A stretch of DNA of 47,066 nucleotides, taken from contig JAWQCY010000007.1 in assembly GCA_036321795.1 (NCBI GenBank), positions 1 through 47,066 of the forward strand, written 5' to 3'. A program made the translations under genes and the position numbers. The notes beneath the pieces are model-generated. The model had not been told where the DNA came from and ran no database searches. It worked only from the letters and a program-made list of their open reading frames with translations. How positions within the stretch are numbered: the first letter of the stretch is position 1; each line of letters starts with the position of its first letter. This stretch comes from CAKVON01 sp902475665. GTDB taxonomy: Bacteria; Actinomycetota; Coriobacteriia; Coriobacteriales; Atopobiaceae. Of this stretch, positions 9,474 through 16,953 are shown in pieces.

Positions 9474-9501
9474 GGGTCGGGCGGGGAAACCCGTCCGGCC
9501 C
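9474..9501 (+). promoter_or_regulatory. GAAA-capped hairpin just before the transketolase genes
   Basis: A 12-pair stem (9474-9485 with 9490-9501, two G-U pairs) is capped by the tetraloop GAAA (9486-9489). It ends 8 nt before the SD AAAGGAGGAGG (9510-9520). There is no T-run, so it is not an ordinary terminator; it may set relative expression or protect mRNA ends. Confidence 0.6.
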
Positions 9502-9522
9502 GTCATGCGAAAGGAGGAGGAC

Positions 9523-10344
9523 ATGACTGACGACGAGCTCACCAAGGTCGCTCGCGAGGTTCGCCGCGGCATCGTCACCGCCGTCCACGCCGCCAAGTCC
9601 GGCCACCCCGGTGGCTCCCTCGGCGCCGCCGACATTCTCACCTACCTGTACTTCGAGGAGATGAACGTCCGCCCCGACGAGCCTCGTTGGGCCGATCGCG
9701 ACCGATTCGTGCTCTCCAAGGGTCACGCCGCCCCCGGCCTGTACTCCGTGCTTGCCGAGAAGGGCTATTTCCCCAAGTCCGACCTCGAGTCCCTGCGCCA
9801 CATCGGCTGCCACCTGCAGGGCCATCCCAACATGAACGACACCCCAGGCGTCGACATGAGCACCGGCTCGCTGGGCCAGGGCATCTCCGCCGCCGTGGGC
9901 ATGGCGCTTGCCGCCAGGCACTGGGGCGACGACTACCGCACCTATACCCTGTTGGGTGACGGCGAGTGCGAGGAGGGTCAGGTCTGGGAGGCCGCCATGT
10001 TCGCGGGCAACCAGCAGCTGGACAACCTCTGCGTGATCGTCGACCACAACGGCCTGCAGATTGACGGCACCATCGACGAGGTCAACTCCGCGATGCCGAT
10101 TGCGGAGAAGTTCCGCGCCTTCAAGTTCCATGTCATCGAGGTTGCCGACGGCAATGACATGGCGCAGCTGCGCGCCGCGTTCGACGAGGCCGGCGCCACC
10201 AAGGGCAAGCCCACCTGCATCGTGGCCGAGACGGTCAAGGGCAAGGGCGTCTCCTTCATGGAGAACCAGGTCGGCTGGCACGGCAAGGCCCCCAACGACG
10301 AGCAGTACGAGCAGGCCATGGCCGATCTCGCGAAGGAGGCATAA
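9523..10344 (+). CDS. tktA: Transketolase, N-terminal (thiamine diphosphate-binding) subunit
   Basis: A 273-residue protein equal to the N-terminal third of transketolase. The early SGHPGGSLGAADILTYLY and the ThDP motif GDGECEEGQVWEAAMFAGN ... DHNGLQIDG (GDG to N) are clear. Two-piece transketolases are known in archaea and many anaerobes. The ATG at 9523 is chosen over an in-frame GTG at 9451 because the very strong SD AAAGGAGGAGG directly precedes it. The partner subunit begins 3 bp after this gene's stop, so the two are made in equal amounts. It transfers two-carbon units between sugar phosphates in the cytoplasm. Confidence 0.95.
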   Translation: MTDDELTKVAREVRRGIVTAVHAAKSGHPGGSLGAADILTYLYFEEMNVRPDEPRWADRDRFVLSKGHAAPGLYSVLAEKGYFPKSDLESLRHIGCHLQGHPNMNDTPGVDMSTGSLGQGISAAVGMALAARHWGDDYRTYTLLGDGECEEGQVWEAAMFAGNQQLDNLCVIVDHNGLQIDGTIDEVNSAMPIAEKFRAFKFHVIEVADGNDMAQLRAAFDEAGATKGKPTCIVAETVKGKGVSFMENQVGWHGKAPNDEQYEQAMADLAKEA

Positions 10345-10347
10345 CCG

Positions 10348-11289
10348 ATGGCAGACGTTAAGAAGATCGCCACCCGCCAGAGCTATGGCGAGGCCCTCCT
10401 CGAGCTGGCTCAGGACCACGACGACTTCGTCGTCCTGGATGCCGACCTCGCGGCCGCCACTCAGACCGGCAAGTTCAAGGCTGTCCACCCCGAGCGCTTC
10501 TTCGACGTGGGCATCGCCGAGTCCAACCTGATGGGCGTCGCGGCAGGCATCGCCGCCGCGGGCCACAAGGCCTTCGCGAGCACCTTCGCGATGTTCGCCG
10601 CCGGTCGCGCCTTCGAGCAGGTTCGCAACTCGATCGGCTACCCGCACCTCAACGTCAAGATCGGCGCCACGCACGCCGGCATCTCCGTCGGCGAGGACGG
10701 TGCCACCCACCAGTGCAACGAGGACCTGGCCCTCATGCGCACTATCCCTGGCATGACGGTCATCGCCCCGTGCGACGACGTCGAGGCCAAGGCTGCCGTC
10801 CGTGCCGCCTATGAGCTCGATGGTCCCGTCTACATGCGTTTCGGCCGCCTGGCAGTGCCCGTCGTCAACGACGTCGAGAACTTCGAGTTCGAGATCGGTA
10901 AGGGCATCGTCATGCGCGAGGGCACCGACGTCACGATCGTGGCCTGCGGGCTGATGGTCCAGTCCGCCCTCGAGGCCGCCGAGCGCCTGGCCACCGACGG
11001 CATCTCGGCCGAGGTCATCGACATGCACACGATCAAGCCGATCGATGCCGACCTGATTGTCGAGAGCGCCAAGAAGACCGGCCGCGTCGTCACGTGCGAG
11101 GAGCACTCCGTCATCGGTGGCCTCGGCAGTGCCGTGTGCGACGTCCTGGCCGAGCGCCTCCCCGTCCCCGTGCGCAAGCTGGGCGTCAACGACGTGTTCG
11201 GCGAGTCCGGCCCCGCCGTCGACCTGCTGCACAAGTACGGTCTGGATGCCGATGGTGTCGAGGCCTTTGTCAGGGAGTTCATGGCCTAG
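10348..11289 (+). CDS. tktB: Transketolase, C-terminal (pyrimidine-binding) subunit
   Basis: A 313-residue protein equal to the middle and C-terminal domains of transketolase. It has ERFFDVGIAESNLMGVAAGIAAAGHKAFASTFA, containing the conserved Glu that activates thiamine diphosphate, and the C-terminal domain (GKGIVMREGTDVTIVACGLMVQ). SD GAAGGAGG lies at the end of the upstream subunit gene. It is last in the transaldolase-transketolase operon and a terminator hairpin follows at 11354. The symbol follows the common tktA/tktB split naming; DXP synthase C-terminal half is an alternative ruled out by the matching N-terminal subunit. Confidence 0.94.
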   Translation: MADVKKIATRQSYGEALLELAQDHDDFVVLDADLAAATQTGKFKAVHPERFFDVGIAESNLMGVAAGIAAAGHKAFASTFAMFAAGRAFEQVRNSIGYPHLNVKIGATHAGISVGEDGATHQCNEDLALMRTIPGMTVIAPCDDVEAKAAVRAAYELDGPVYMRFGRLAVPVVNDVENFEFEIGKGIVMREGTDVTIVACGLMVQSALEAAERLATDGISAEVIDMHTIKPIDADLIVESAKKTGRVVTCEEHSVIGGLGSAVCDVLAERLPVPVRKLGVNDVFGESGPAVDLLHKYGLDADGVEAFVREFMA

Positions 11290-11330
11290 CGCCTCTTCCA
11301 CAGGCAAGGGCGCCGACCAAGAAGCCCCCC

Positions 11331-11343
11331 TGCCGAGAAGGAC
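11331..11343 (+). repeat. Copy 1 of dispersed motif TGCCGAGAAGGAC (intergenic)
   Basis: Exact 13-base copy 42 nt after the tktB stop and 10 nt before its terminator hairpin; flanked as CC-motif-CG. Confidence 0.8.
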
Positions 11344-11353
11344 CGGCCCATTC

Positions 11354-11388
11354 GAGCCTCCCCGCACCCTCGTGGTGTGGGGAGGCTC
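11354..11388 (+). terminator. Probable terminator of the transketolase operon
   Basis: A 15-pair stem (11354-11368 with 11374-11388, one G-U) closes a 5-nt loop. The tail CTGCTTATATG is only weakly T-rich, so efficiency is uncertain. Confidence 0.65.
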
Positions 11389-11487
11389 TGCTTATATGCG
11401 GGCATGGCGTGGGTTTGCGTGGCGCAGTCCCGCGCTTTGCTAGAATTTGCAGCGTATCTGTACTCTAAACGCACCAAAGGAGCTCTT

Positions 11488-12561
11488 GTGGCAAACCACT
11501 TCGCCAACCGGGGCCCGCAGGACCTGCCCGAGGTCGACCAGGCGCCTCAGCCGCCCCTGTCCTCGCAGGTTCCGCCCATGGCCCCAGAGCCCGACACGAG
11601 CGTCGACGCCGGGTATCAGGACCGGCAGGCCTTCGAGACGGTCGCCCAGCCGGACCAGCAGTCCTTTGAGCCTGCCCAGCAGCAGGCCACCCAGGTCGAC
11701 CTGGGTGTCCCGCAGGTTGAGGACGCCGCGTCCACGGGTGCCTTCCAGGTCGTGGACGATGGTCTGGCCGTTGCGGCGCCCGCCGCTGCCGACCCGTCCT
11801 TCTCGGCAGGCTTTCCCGAGCCCTCCGACGACAGCCCCGTCGTCCCGCGCTCGTCCAACCCCGTGATCTCCATGCGCAACGTCACGAAGATCTATCCTGC
11901 GCAGCCCAACAAGCCGGCGCTCGAGGACGTCACACTCGACGTCTATCCCGGCGAGTTCGTCTTCCTCGTCGGTCACTCCGGCTCGGGCAAGTCGACCTTC
12001 CTCAAGCTGCTGACGCGTGAGCTCAAGGCCACGCACGGCAAGGTCATCGTCGCCGGCCAGGATCTCACCGCGCTGCGCAACTGGAAGGTTCCGTACCTGC
12101 GCCGCCAGATCGGTTGCGTCTTCCAGGACTTCAAGCTGCTGCCCGACAAGACCACCTACGAGAACGTCGCGTTCGCGCTCGAGTGCATCGGCAAGCCGCG
12201 TTCCGTCATCAAGGCGCAGGTCCCCGAGGTGCTTCGCCTCGTGGGTCTGGGCGAGAAGATGGACAGCTACCCCGACCAGCTCTCCGGCGGCGAGCAGCAG
12301 CGCGTCTCGGTCGCCCGAGCCATGGTCAACCGTCCGCCGCTGCTCGTCTGCGACGAGCCTACGGGCAACCTCGATCCCGCGATCTCGCGCGGCATCATGA
12401 ACCTCCTCGAGCTGATCAACCGCAACGGCACGACGGTGCTCATGGCCACGCACGACCGCGAGATGGTCGACACCATGCGCAAGCGCGTCATTGCCCTCGA
12501 GGGCGGCCATGTCGTCCGCGACCAGGAGAGGGGAGGCTACGGCTACTATGGCTCCTACTAA
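11488..12561 (+). CDS. ftsE: Cell division ATP-binding protein FtsE with long disordered N-terminal extension
   Basis: A 357-residue ABC ATPase that works with FtsX to control peptidoglycan hydrolysis at the septum. The ATPase core starts at about residue 126 (VISMRNVTKIYP): Walker A GHSGSGKST (162-170), signature LSGGEQQRVSVARA, Walker B LLVCDEPTGNLD. The first ~125 residues are rich in Pro, Gln, Asp and Ala and are absent from ordinary FtsE (~220-230 residues). The GTG at 11488 is preceded by AAAGGAGC (11476-11482 region), so the extension is genuinely translated; an in-frame ATG further upstream is not needed. A -10-like TAGAAT sits at 11441-11446. ftsX overlaps the 3' end by 14 bp. Confidence 0.93.
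   Translation: MANHFANRGPQDLPEVDQAPQPPLSSQVPPMAPEPDTSVDAGYQDRQAFETVAQPDQQSFEPAQQQATQVDLGVPQVEDAASTGAFQVVDDGLAVAAPAAADPSFSAGFPEPSDDSPVVPRSSNPVISMRNVTKIYPAQPNKPALEDVTLDVYPGEFVFLVGHSGSGKSTFLKLLTRELKATHGKVIVAGQDLTALRNWKVPYLRRQIGCVFQDFKLLPDKTTYENVAFALECIGKPRSVIKAQVPEVLRLVGLGEKMDSYPDQLSGGEQQRVSVARAMVNRPPLLVCDEPTGNLDPAISRGIMNLLELINRNGTTVLMATHDREMVDTMRKRVIALEGGHVVRDQERGGYGYYGSY
11796..11808 (-). repeat. Copy 2 of dispersed motif TGCCGAGAAGGAC (in ftsE)
   Basis: Exact copy on the minus strand, inside the FtsE extension, where the plus strand encodes S-F-S-A. Confidence 0.8.
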
Positions 12562-13471
12562 CATCGGCTACTCGCTGCGCGAGGCCGCACACCACTTCCG
12601 CAGGAACTGGTCCACGGTCCTCGGCGCCGTCGTCACGATCTTCCTGTCCCTGTTCATCATCGGCCTGTTCGTCATCGGCTCGGTCATGCTCAACAACATG
12701 GTCGGCAGCGTCGAGGACAAGGTCACGATTCAGGCGTTCATCGCCGACGGAGCCGACCAGACCGCCGTCGATTCGCTCAAGTCCAAGATCGAGGGCTGGA
12801 GCGAGGTCGAGTCCGTCACCTACAAGAGCAAGGAAGAGGCTCTTCAGGAGTACAAGGACACCATGTCCAACAAGAACGCGGAGGCGGCCGTCGCCGCCCT
12901 CGACGGCACCAACCCCGTCCCCGCGTCGCTCGTGGTCAAGCTCCGCGACCCCAAGCAGGTCACGACCATTGCCCAGAACCTGATCGACGACACCGACTTC
13001 CAGGCCGTCGCCGACGACGGCGACGCCAGCGCCTCGGTGCTCTACGGCCAGGGCACGGTCGAGCGCCTCTTCAGCGTCACGAACTACGTCCGCGCCATTG
13101 CCGGCGTCCTCGTCCTGCTGCTCGTGTTCGTCGCATTCGTGTTCATCAACAACACGATCAGGCTCGCCATCACCGCCCGTCGTCGCGAGATCGCGATCGA
13201 GCGCCTGGTTGGCGCGTCCAACGGCTTCATCCGCGGGCCCTTCATCACCGAGGGCGTGCTCGAGGCACTTATCGGCGCGCTTCTCACCATCGGTGTCCTG
13301 CAGGGCGTCTGCAACGTCGCAATCCCCAAGCTCGAGAGCAGCCTGTCGTTCCTGACCTTCTCGCTTCCCGCCGAGACCATGGCCAAGATCTACGGCATGC
13401 TCGTGGCAGTCGGCGTGTTCATCGGCCTGTTTGGCTCGCTGATCGCCATGCGCCGCTACCTCAAGGTGTAG
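12548..13471 (+). CDS. ftsX: Cell division protein FtsX
   Basis: A 307-residue integral membrane partner of FtsE. One hydrophobic helix lies near the N-terminus (VLGAVVTIFLSLFIIGLFVIGSV). An extracellular domain of about 120 residues follows, then three C-terminal helices (AIAGVLVLLLVFVAFVF, ALIGALLTIGVLQG, IYGMLVAVGVFIGLFGSLIAM), the standard FtsX topology. The ATG at 12548 overlaps the end of ftsE and is preceded by GAGGGGAGG. A terminator follows at 13494. Confidence 0.95.
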   Translation: MAPTNIGYSLREAAHHFRRNWSTVLGAVVTIFLSLFIIGLFVIGSVMLNNMVGSVEDKVTIQAFIADGADQTAVDSLKSKIEGWSEVESVTYKSKEEALQEYKDTMSNKNAEAAVAALDGTNPVPASLVVKLRDPKQVTTIAQNLIDDTDFQAVADDGDASASVLYGQGTVERLFSVTNYVRAIAGVLVLLLVFVAFVFINNTIRLAITARRREIAIERLVGASNGFIRGPFITEGVLEALIGALLTIGVLQGVCNVAIPKLESSLSFLTFSLPAETMAKIYGMLVAVGVFIGLFGSLIAMRRYLKV

Positions 13472-13493
13472 CGAGAAGTACTTCGTAGGTTCT

Positions 13494-13535
13494 GGGGCGG
13501 CATCGGCCAGCGTGGCCGGGCCGCCCCTTCTTGTT
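13494..13535 (+). terminator. Rho-independent terminator after ftsEX
   Basis: Stem GGGGCGGC (13494-13501) with GCCGCCCC (13520-13527), plus an inner CGGCCA/TGGCCG helix (504-509 with 513-518), followed by TTCTTGTT. It ends only 12 nt before the rnr start codon region. Confidence 0.85.
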
Positions 13536-13546
13536 AGGGGGAGACC

Positions 13547-15598
13547 ATGGGCAGGAAGCGTTCGCGCCCGTCGCGGGCCCGCGGCGGCAACGGCGCCCGT
13601 CGCGGGCGGTCCGGCGGCAGGCTCGTCGAGGGCACGCTGCGCGTGTTGCGACCCGGGCACGCCTTCGTCGACACACAGGAGGGGACGTTCGAGGTCGCCC
13701 GTCGCGGCCTTCGGGAGGGCATGAACGGCGACGTCGTGCGCGTCTCACTCGTGGGTGGCGGCCAGCCGCAGGCCTATGTCCAGTCCGTCATGCAGCGCAA
13801 CGTCGCGACCTTCCTGGGCACCTATGGCGTGGCCGAGCCCCTGGGCGTGGTCGTGCCGCTCGACGAGCGCATCCGACGCGACTTCTTCGTGCTGCCGCAG
13901 GATGACTCAGCCGAGCGGCTGGGCGTCGCCGAGGGTGACGTGGTCGTCGCGCGCATCCTGACCTACCCGGCCCGTCGCGAGGCGGGCGTGGTCACGCTTG
14001 ACCGTCGCGTGGGCTCGGGCTCCGAGCTCGACCTCGACGTCGAGGCCGTCGTGGCCTCGTACGACCTTCCCGTCGCCTTCCCGCCGGCGGCACTCGAGCA
14101 GGCCGAGGCCATCCGTGCGAACGTCGCCGACGCGCTCGGGCGCCAGCCGTGGCGCCGCGACCTGCGCGACCTTCTCTGCGTGACGGTGGACCCGGCCGAC
14201 GCGCGCGACTTTGACGACGCGGTGTCGTGTCGTCGGCTGGAAGACGGTGGCTACGAGCTGGGCGTCCACATCGCCGACGTGTCGCACTACGTTGGGTGGG
14301 GCACGTCGGTCGACCTCGAGGCGAGGCAGCGCACCTGCTCCGTATACCTTGCCGACCGCGTGATCCCGATGCTGCCCGAGCGACTGTGCAACGACGTGTG
14401 CTCGCTGCGTCCGGGCGAGGACCGCCTTGCCATGTCGGTCTTCGTGCGCCTGACGTCCGCCGGCGAGGTCGCGTCGCACCGCGAGTGCGCCTCGGCGATC
14501 AGGTCCAAGGCAAGGCTGGACTACGACTCGGTCGATGACCTGCTGGAGGGCAGGCTCGACGCATCCGGGCTGGACTGCGACGCCGGGGTGCGCGACGAGG
14601 TCGCCGACGCGCTCGCCCTTCTGGACGAGGTCGCCCGGAGGCGCCTGGTCGTGCGCGAGCGTCGCGGCTCGGTGGACTTCGAGACCAGCGAGTCCAAGGT
14701 CACGCTCGACGAGCATGGCCGTCCCATCGGCGTGCGCGTTCGCTCCCGCACCCGCGCGACCTCGCTCGTGGAGGAGGCGATGCTGCTGGCAAACGAGTGC
14801 GTGGCCGAGCGCCTGTGGCACGACGGCACGCCGGCGGCCTTCCGCGTGCATGAGCCGCCGATGCCCGACGCACTTCTCGCCACGCTGCCCGTGCTCGGCG
14901 AGTTGGGCCTGGCACGTGGTGCCGACGCGGACCTCGTGGCCGCCGGCGACCAGTTTGCCATCCAGGCGGTGCTGCGCCGCGCCCATGGCACCTCGGCCGC
15001 GGCACTGATCAACGCGCTGCTGCTTCGCGCCCAGGCGCGCGCGACCTACATGCCCGATAACCGCGGCCACTACGCGCTGGCCGCTCGCGCGTACTGCCAC
15101 TTCACCTCGCCCATCAGGCGCTATCCCGACGTGATCGCGCATCGCGCGCTCAAGCTGTCCCTGGGCCATGGCGACTCGCCTCGCGTGCGTGCCGAGCAGG
15201 ACCGCGAGCTCGCGCAGCTGTGCCGCACCTGTTCGGACCGCGAGCGGGTGGCCGACTCGGCGGCCCGCGCCTCGCAGAGGGTCAAGCTCGCCGAGCTCTA
15301 TGCGGGTCGCGTGGGCGAGGTCGTCTCGGGCGTCGTGTCCGGCTGCGAGCGCTTCGGCATGTTCGTGACGCTGGACGAGACCCTGGCCGAGGGTCTGGTG
15401 CCTGTGCGCGCGATGGGGGAGGAGTGGTTCTCGTTCGACGAGGCGCGCCTCTCGCTTCGCGGCGAGTCGACGGGGCGGGTGTGGCGTCCCGGCATGCGTG
15501 TCGCCGTCCGCGTGACCGACGCCTGTCCCGCGCGCGGCAGGATTGGCCTCGCGCTCGTGGGCGGGGCTGTGGGACGCGTGCCCAACGGGGTACACTAG
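13547..15598 (+). CDS. rnr: Ribonuclease R-type 3'-5' exoribonuclease (RNB family)
   Basis: A 683-residue RNase II/R family protein. The basic N-terminus (GRKRSRPSRARGG) leads into cold-shock-like domains. The RNB catalytic domain shows VDPADARDFDDAVS, with the metal-binding Asp cluster, then GVHIADVSHYV and YLADRVIPMLPERLCND. A C-terminal S1 domain (GRVGEVVSGVVSGCERFGMFVTL) follows. RNase R degrades structured RNA and non-stop mRNAs together with SmpB-tmRNA; smpB and ssrA lie downstream. It is slightly shorter than E. coli RNase R (813) because it lacks the long basic tail. SD GGGGGAGA precedes the ATG. Confidence 0.95.
   Translation: MGRKRSRPSRARGGNGARRGRSGGRLVEGTLRVLRPGHAFVDTQEGTFEVARRGLREGMNGDVVRVSLVGGGQPQAYVQSVMQRNVATFLGTYGVAEPLGVVVPLDERIRRDFFVLPQDDSAERLGVAEGDVVVARILTYPARREAGVVTLDRRVGSGSELDLDVEAVVASYDLPVAFPPAALEQAEAIRANVADALGRQPWRRDLRDLLCVTVDPADARDFDDAVSCRRLEDGGYELGVHIADVSHYVGWGTSVDLEARQRTCSVYLADRVIPMLPERLCNDVCSLRPGEDRLAMSVFVRLTSAGEVASHRECASAIRSKARLDYDSVDDLLEGRLDASGLDCDAGVRDEVADALALLDEVARRRLVVRERRGSVDFETSESKVTLDEHGRPIGVRVRSRTRATSLVEEAMLLANECVAERLWHDGTPAAFRVHEPPMPDALLATLPVLGELGLARGADADLVAAGDQFAIQAVLRRAHGTSAAALINALLLRAQARATYMPDNRGHYALAARAYCHFTSPIRRYPDVIAHRALKLSLGHGDSPRVRAEQDRELAQLCRTCSDRERVADSAARASQRVKLAELYAGRVGEVVSGVVSGCERFGMFVTLDETLAEGLVPVRAMGEEWFSFDEARLSLRGESTGRVWRPGMRVAVRVTDACPARGRIGLALVGGAVGRVPNGVH
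14870..14882 (-). repeat. Sister motif TGGCGAGAAGTGC, copy 1 (in rnr)
   Basis: Exact copy, minus orientation; the plus strand encodes A-L-L-A in rnr. Confidence 0.7.
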
Positions 15599-15626
15599 TT
15601 CACTACGACGGCACGAAGGGAACCAG

Positions 15627-16478
15627 ATGAACCAGTCAAGCATGAACGAAGACCTGATGCAGGCCGAGGGGCTTCTCGTCCAGGGCGAGACGGACCTCGC
15701 CGAGTCCCTGCTCAGCCGGATGGCGGCGGATGCCGAGGAGTACGTGGCGGCCAACTGCCCGACGACCGAGCACGTGCAGTGGTTCAGCTTCCCCACGCTG
15801 TTCGAGCGCCTGGCCTACCGCCGCGTCGAGAACGACCCGCGCGAGCTGCGCGAGATGGACGAACCCCTGGACCGCATGTACTCCGACCTCGGCCTGGCCT
15901 GCGTCCGCCAGGGCGACTACGCCCGTGCGACCGAGGCACTCAAGCAGGCCGTGCGCTGGAACCCGATGGACTGCGCCCACCGCCTGAACCTCGCGGACCT
16001 CTTCCGCACCAACGGCGACATCGACGAGTGGCTCGGCCTGAGCTTCTCGGTGTTCGAGCGAGCGAGCGACGCGCGCCACCTGGTGCGCGCCTACCTCAAC
16101 TTCGCCCAGTTCTTCTCGCAGACGGACCGTCCCAAGCAGCAGGCCGCCTGCCTTCGCTGTGCCCGCAGGCTGGAGATGCCGTCGGCCGCCCTCGAGGACG
16201 CCATTGCGGCCGTTGCCGGCGGCGACGCCGACCCCGACTCCATCACCGACGAGCAGGCGCGCGACCTTCTTGCCCAGGAGGGCCTGCCCGAGGGCGCCAA
16301 CGCCGAGATCGCCGTGTGCATGCTCATGTGCGCCTCGGACGCCGCCAAGACCGGCCACCGCGACCTGGCCACCGACCTCACCGTCCGTGCGCGAGACCTG
16401 GTGGGCGGGCCCGCTGCCACGGCCCTGATCGAGCTCATCCACAACACCGACGAGGCGGCCGACGATGCCCAAGCGTGA
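15627..16478 (+). CDS. Tetratricopeptide-like protein of unknown function
   Basis: A 283-residue acidic, helical, soluble protein with TPR-like repeats (YSDLGLACVRQGDYARATEALKQAVRWNPMDC, then HRLNLADLFRTNGDIDEWL). I see no catalytic motif, signal peptide or membrane segment. ATG at 15627 follows GAAGGG (15615-15620); a second ATG 15 nt later is possible. TACACT at 15591 could be a -10. Its end overlaps the smpB start by 14 bp, so it is cotranscribed and probably translationally coupled with smpB. Its place between rnr and smpB hints at a role linked to RNA or ribosome quality control, but this is inference only. Confidence 0.8.
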   Translation: MNQSSMNEDLMQAEGLLVQGETDLAESLLSRMAADAEEYVAANCPTTEHVQWFSFPTLFERLAYRRVENDPRELREMDEPLDRMYSDLGLACVRQGDYARATEALKQAVRWNPMDCAHRLNLADLFRTNGDIDEWLGLSFSVFERASDARHLVRAYLNFAQFFSQTDRPKQQAACLRCARRLEMPSAALEDAIAAVAGGDADPDSITDEQARDLLAQEGLPEGANAEIAVCMLMCASDAAKTGHRDLATDLTVRARDLVGGPAATALIELIHNTDEAADDAQA

Positions 16479-16932
16479 GAAGAAGACCATCGCCCGTAAC
16501 CGCTCGGCACGCCACGAGTACTTCATCGACGAGACGTTCGAGGCGGGAATCGAGCTGCGCGGCACCGAGGTGCGCTCCCTTCGCGAGCGTCCCTGCCAGA
16601 TCACCGACGCCTTCTGCCTGATCAGGGGTGGCCAGTGCTGGCTGCACGGCGTGCACCTGCACCCCTACTCGCACGGCAACATCTGGAACGTCGACCCCGA
16701 CCGCAAGCGCAGACTGCTGCTGCACCGCAGGCAGATTGACTATCTGGACGGAAAGCTGCGCGTTCGCGGTGCCGCGCTGGTGCCGCTGGAGCTGTACTTC
16801 GACGAGCACAACCGCGTCAAGCTCTGCATCGGCCTCGGGCGCGGCAAGAAGCTCTACGACAAGCGCGCCGACATGGCCCGTCGCGACGTCGACCGCGAGA
16901 TCGCCCGCGCCATCAAGCAGCACAACCGGTAG
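16465..16932 (+). CDS. smpB: SsrA-binding protein SmpB
   Basis: A 155-residue RNA-binding protein that delivers tmRNA to stalled ribosomes. The family signatures RNRSARHEYFIDETFEAGIELRGTEV (read in parts), GAALVPLELYFDEHNRVKL and the basic tail GRGKKLYDKRADMARRDVDREIARAIK are all present. Length is standard. It starts inside the end of the TPR gene. Its RNA partner ssrA lies 2.7 kb further on the same strand, with two unrelated membrane-protein genes between. Confidence 0.97.
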   Translation: MPKREKKTIARNRSARHEYFIDETFEAGIELRGTEVRSLRERPCQITDAFCLIRGGQCWLHGVHLHPYSHGNIWNVDPDRKRRLLLHRRQIDYLDGKLRVRGAALVPLELYFDEHNRVKLCIGLGRGKKLYDKRADMARRDVDREIARAIKQHNR

Positions 16933-16953
16933 TGTGCCGCCCCTTGCCCGACG

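Noticed and set aside
8710..11367. Very long minus-strand open frame opposite transaldolase and transketolase
   Set aside because: Composition is typical of an antisense shadow (rich in V, G, L, D, H) and the plus-strand genes are certain.
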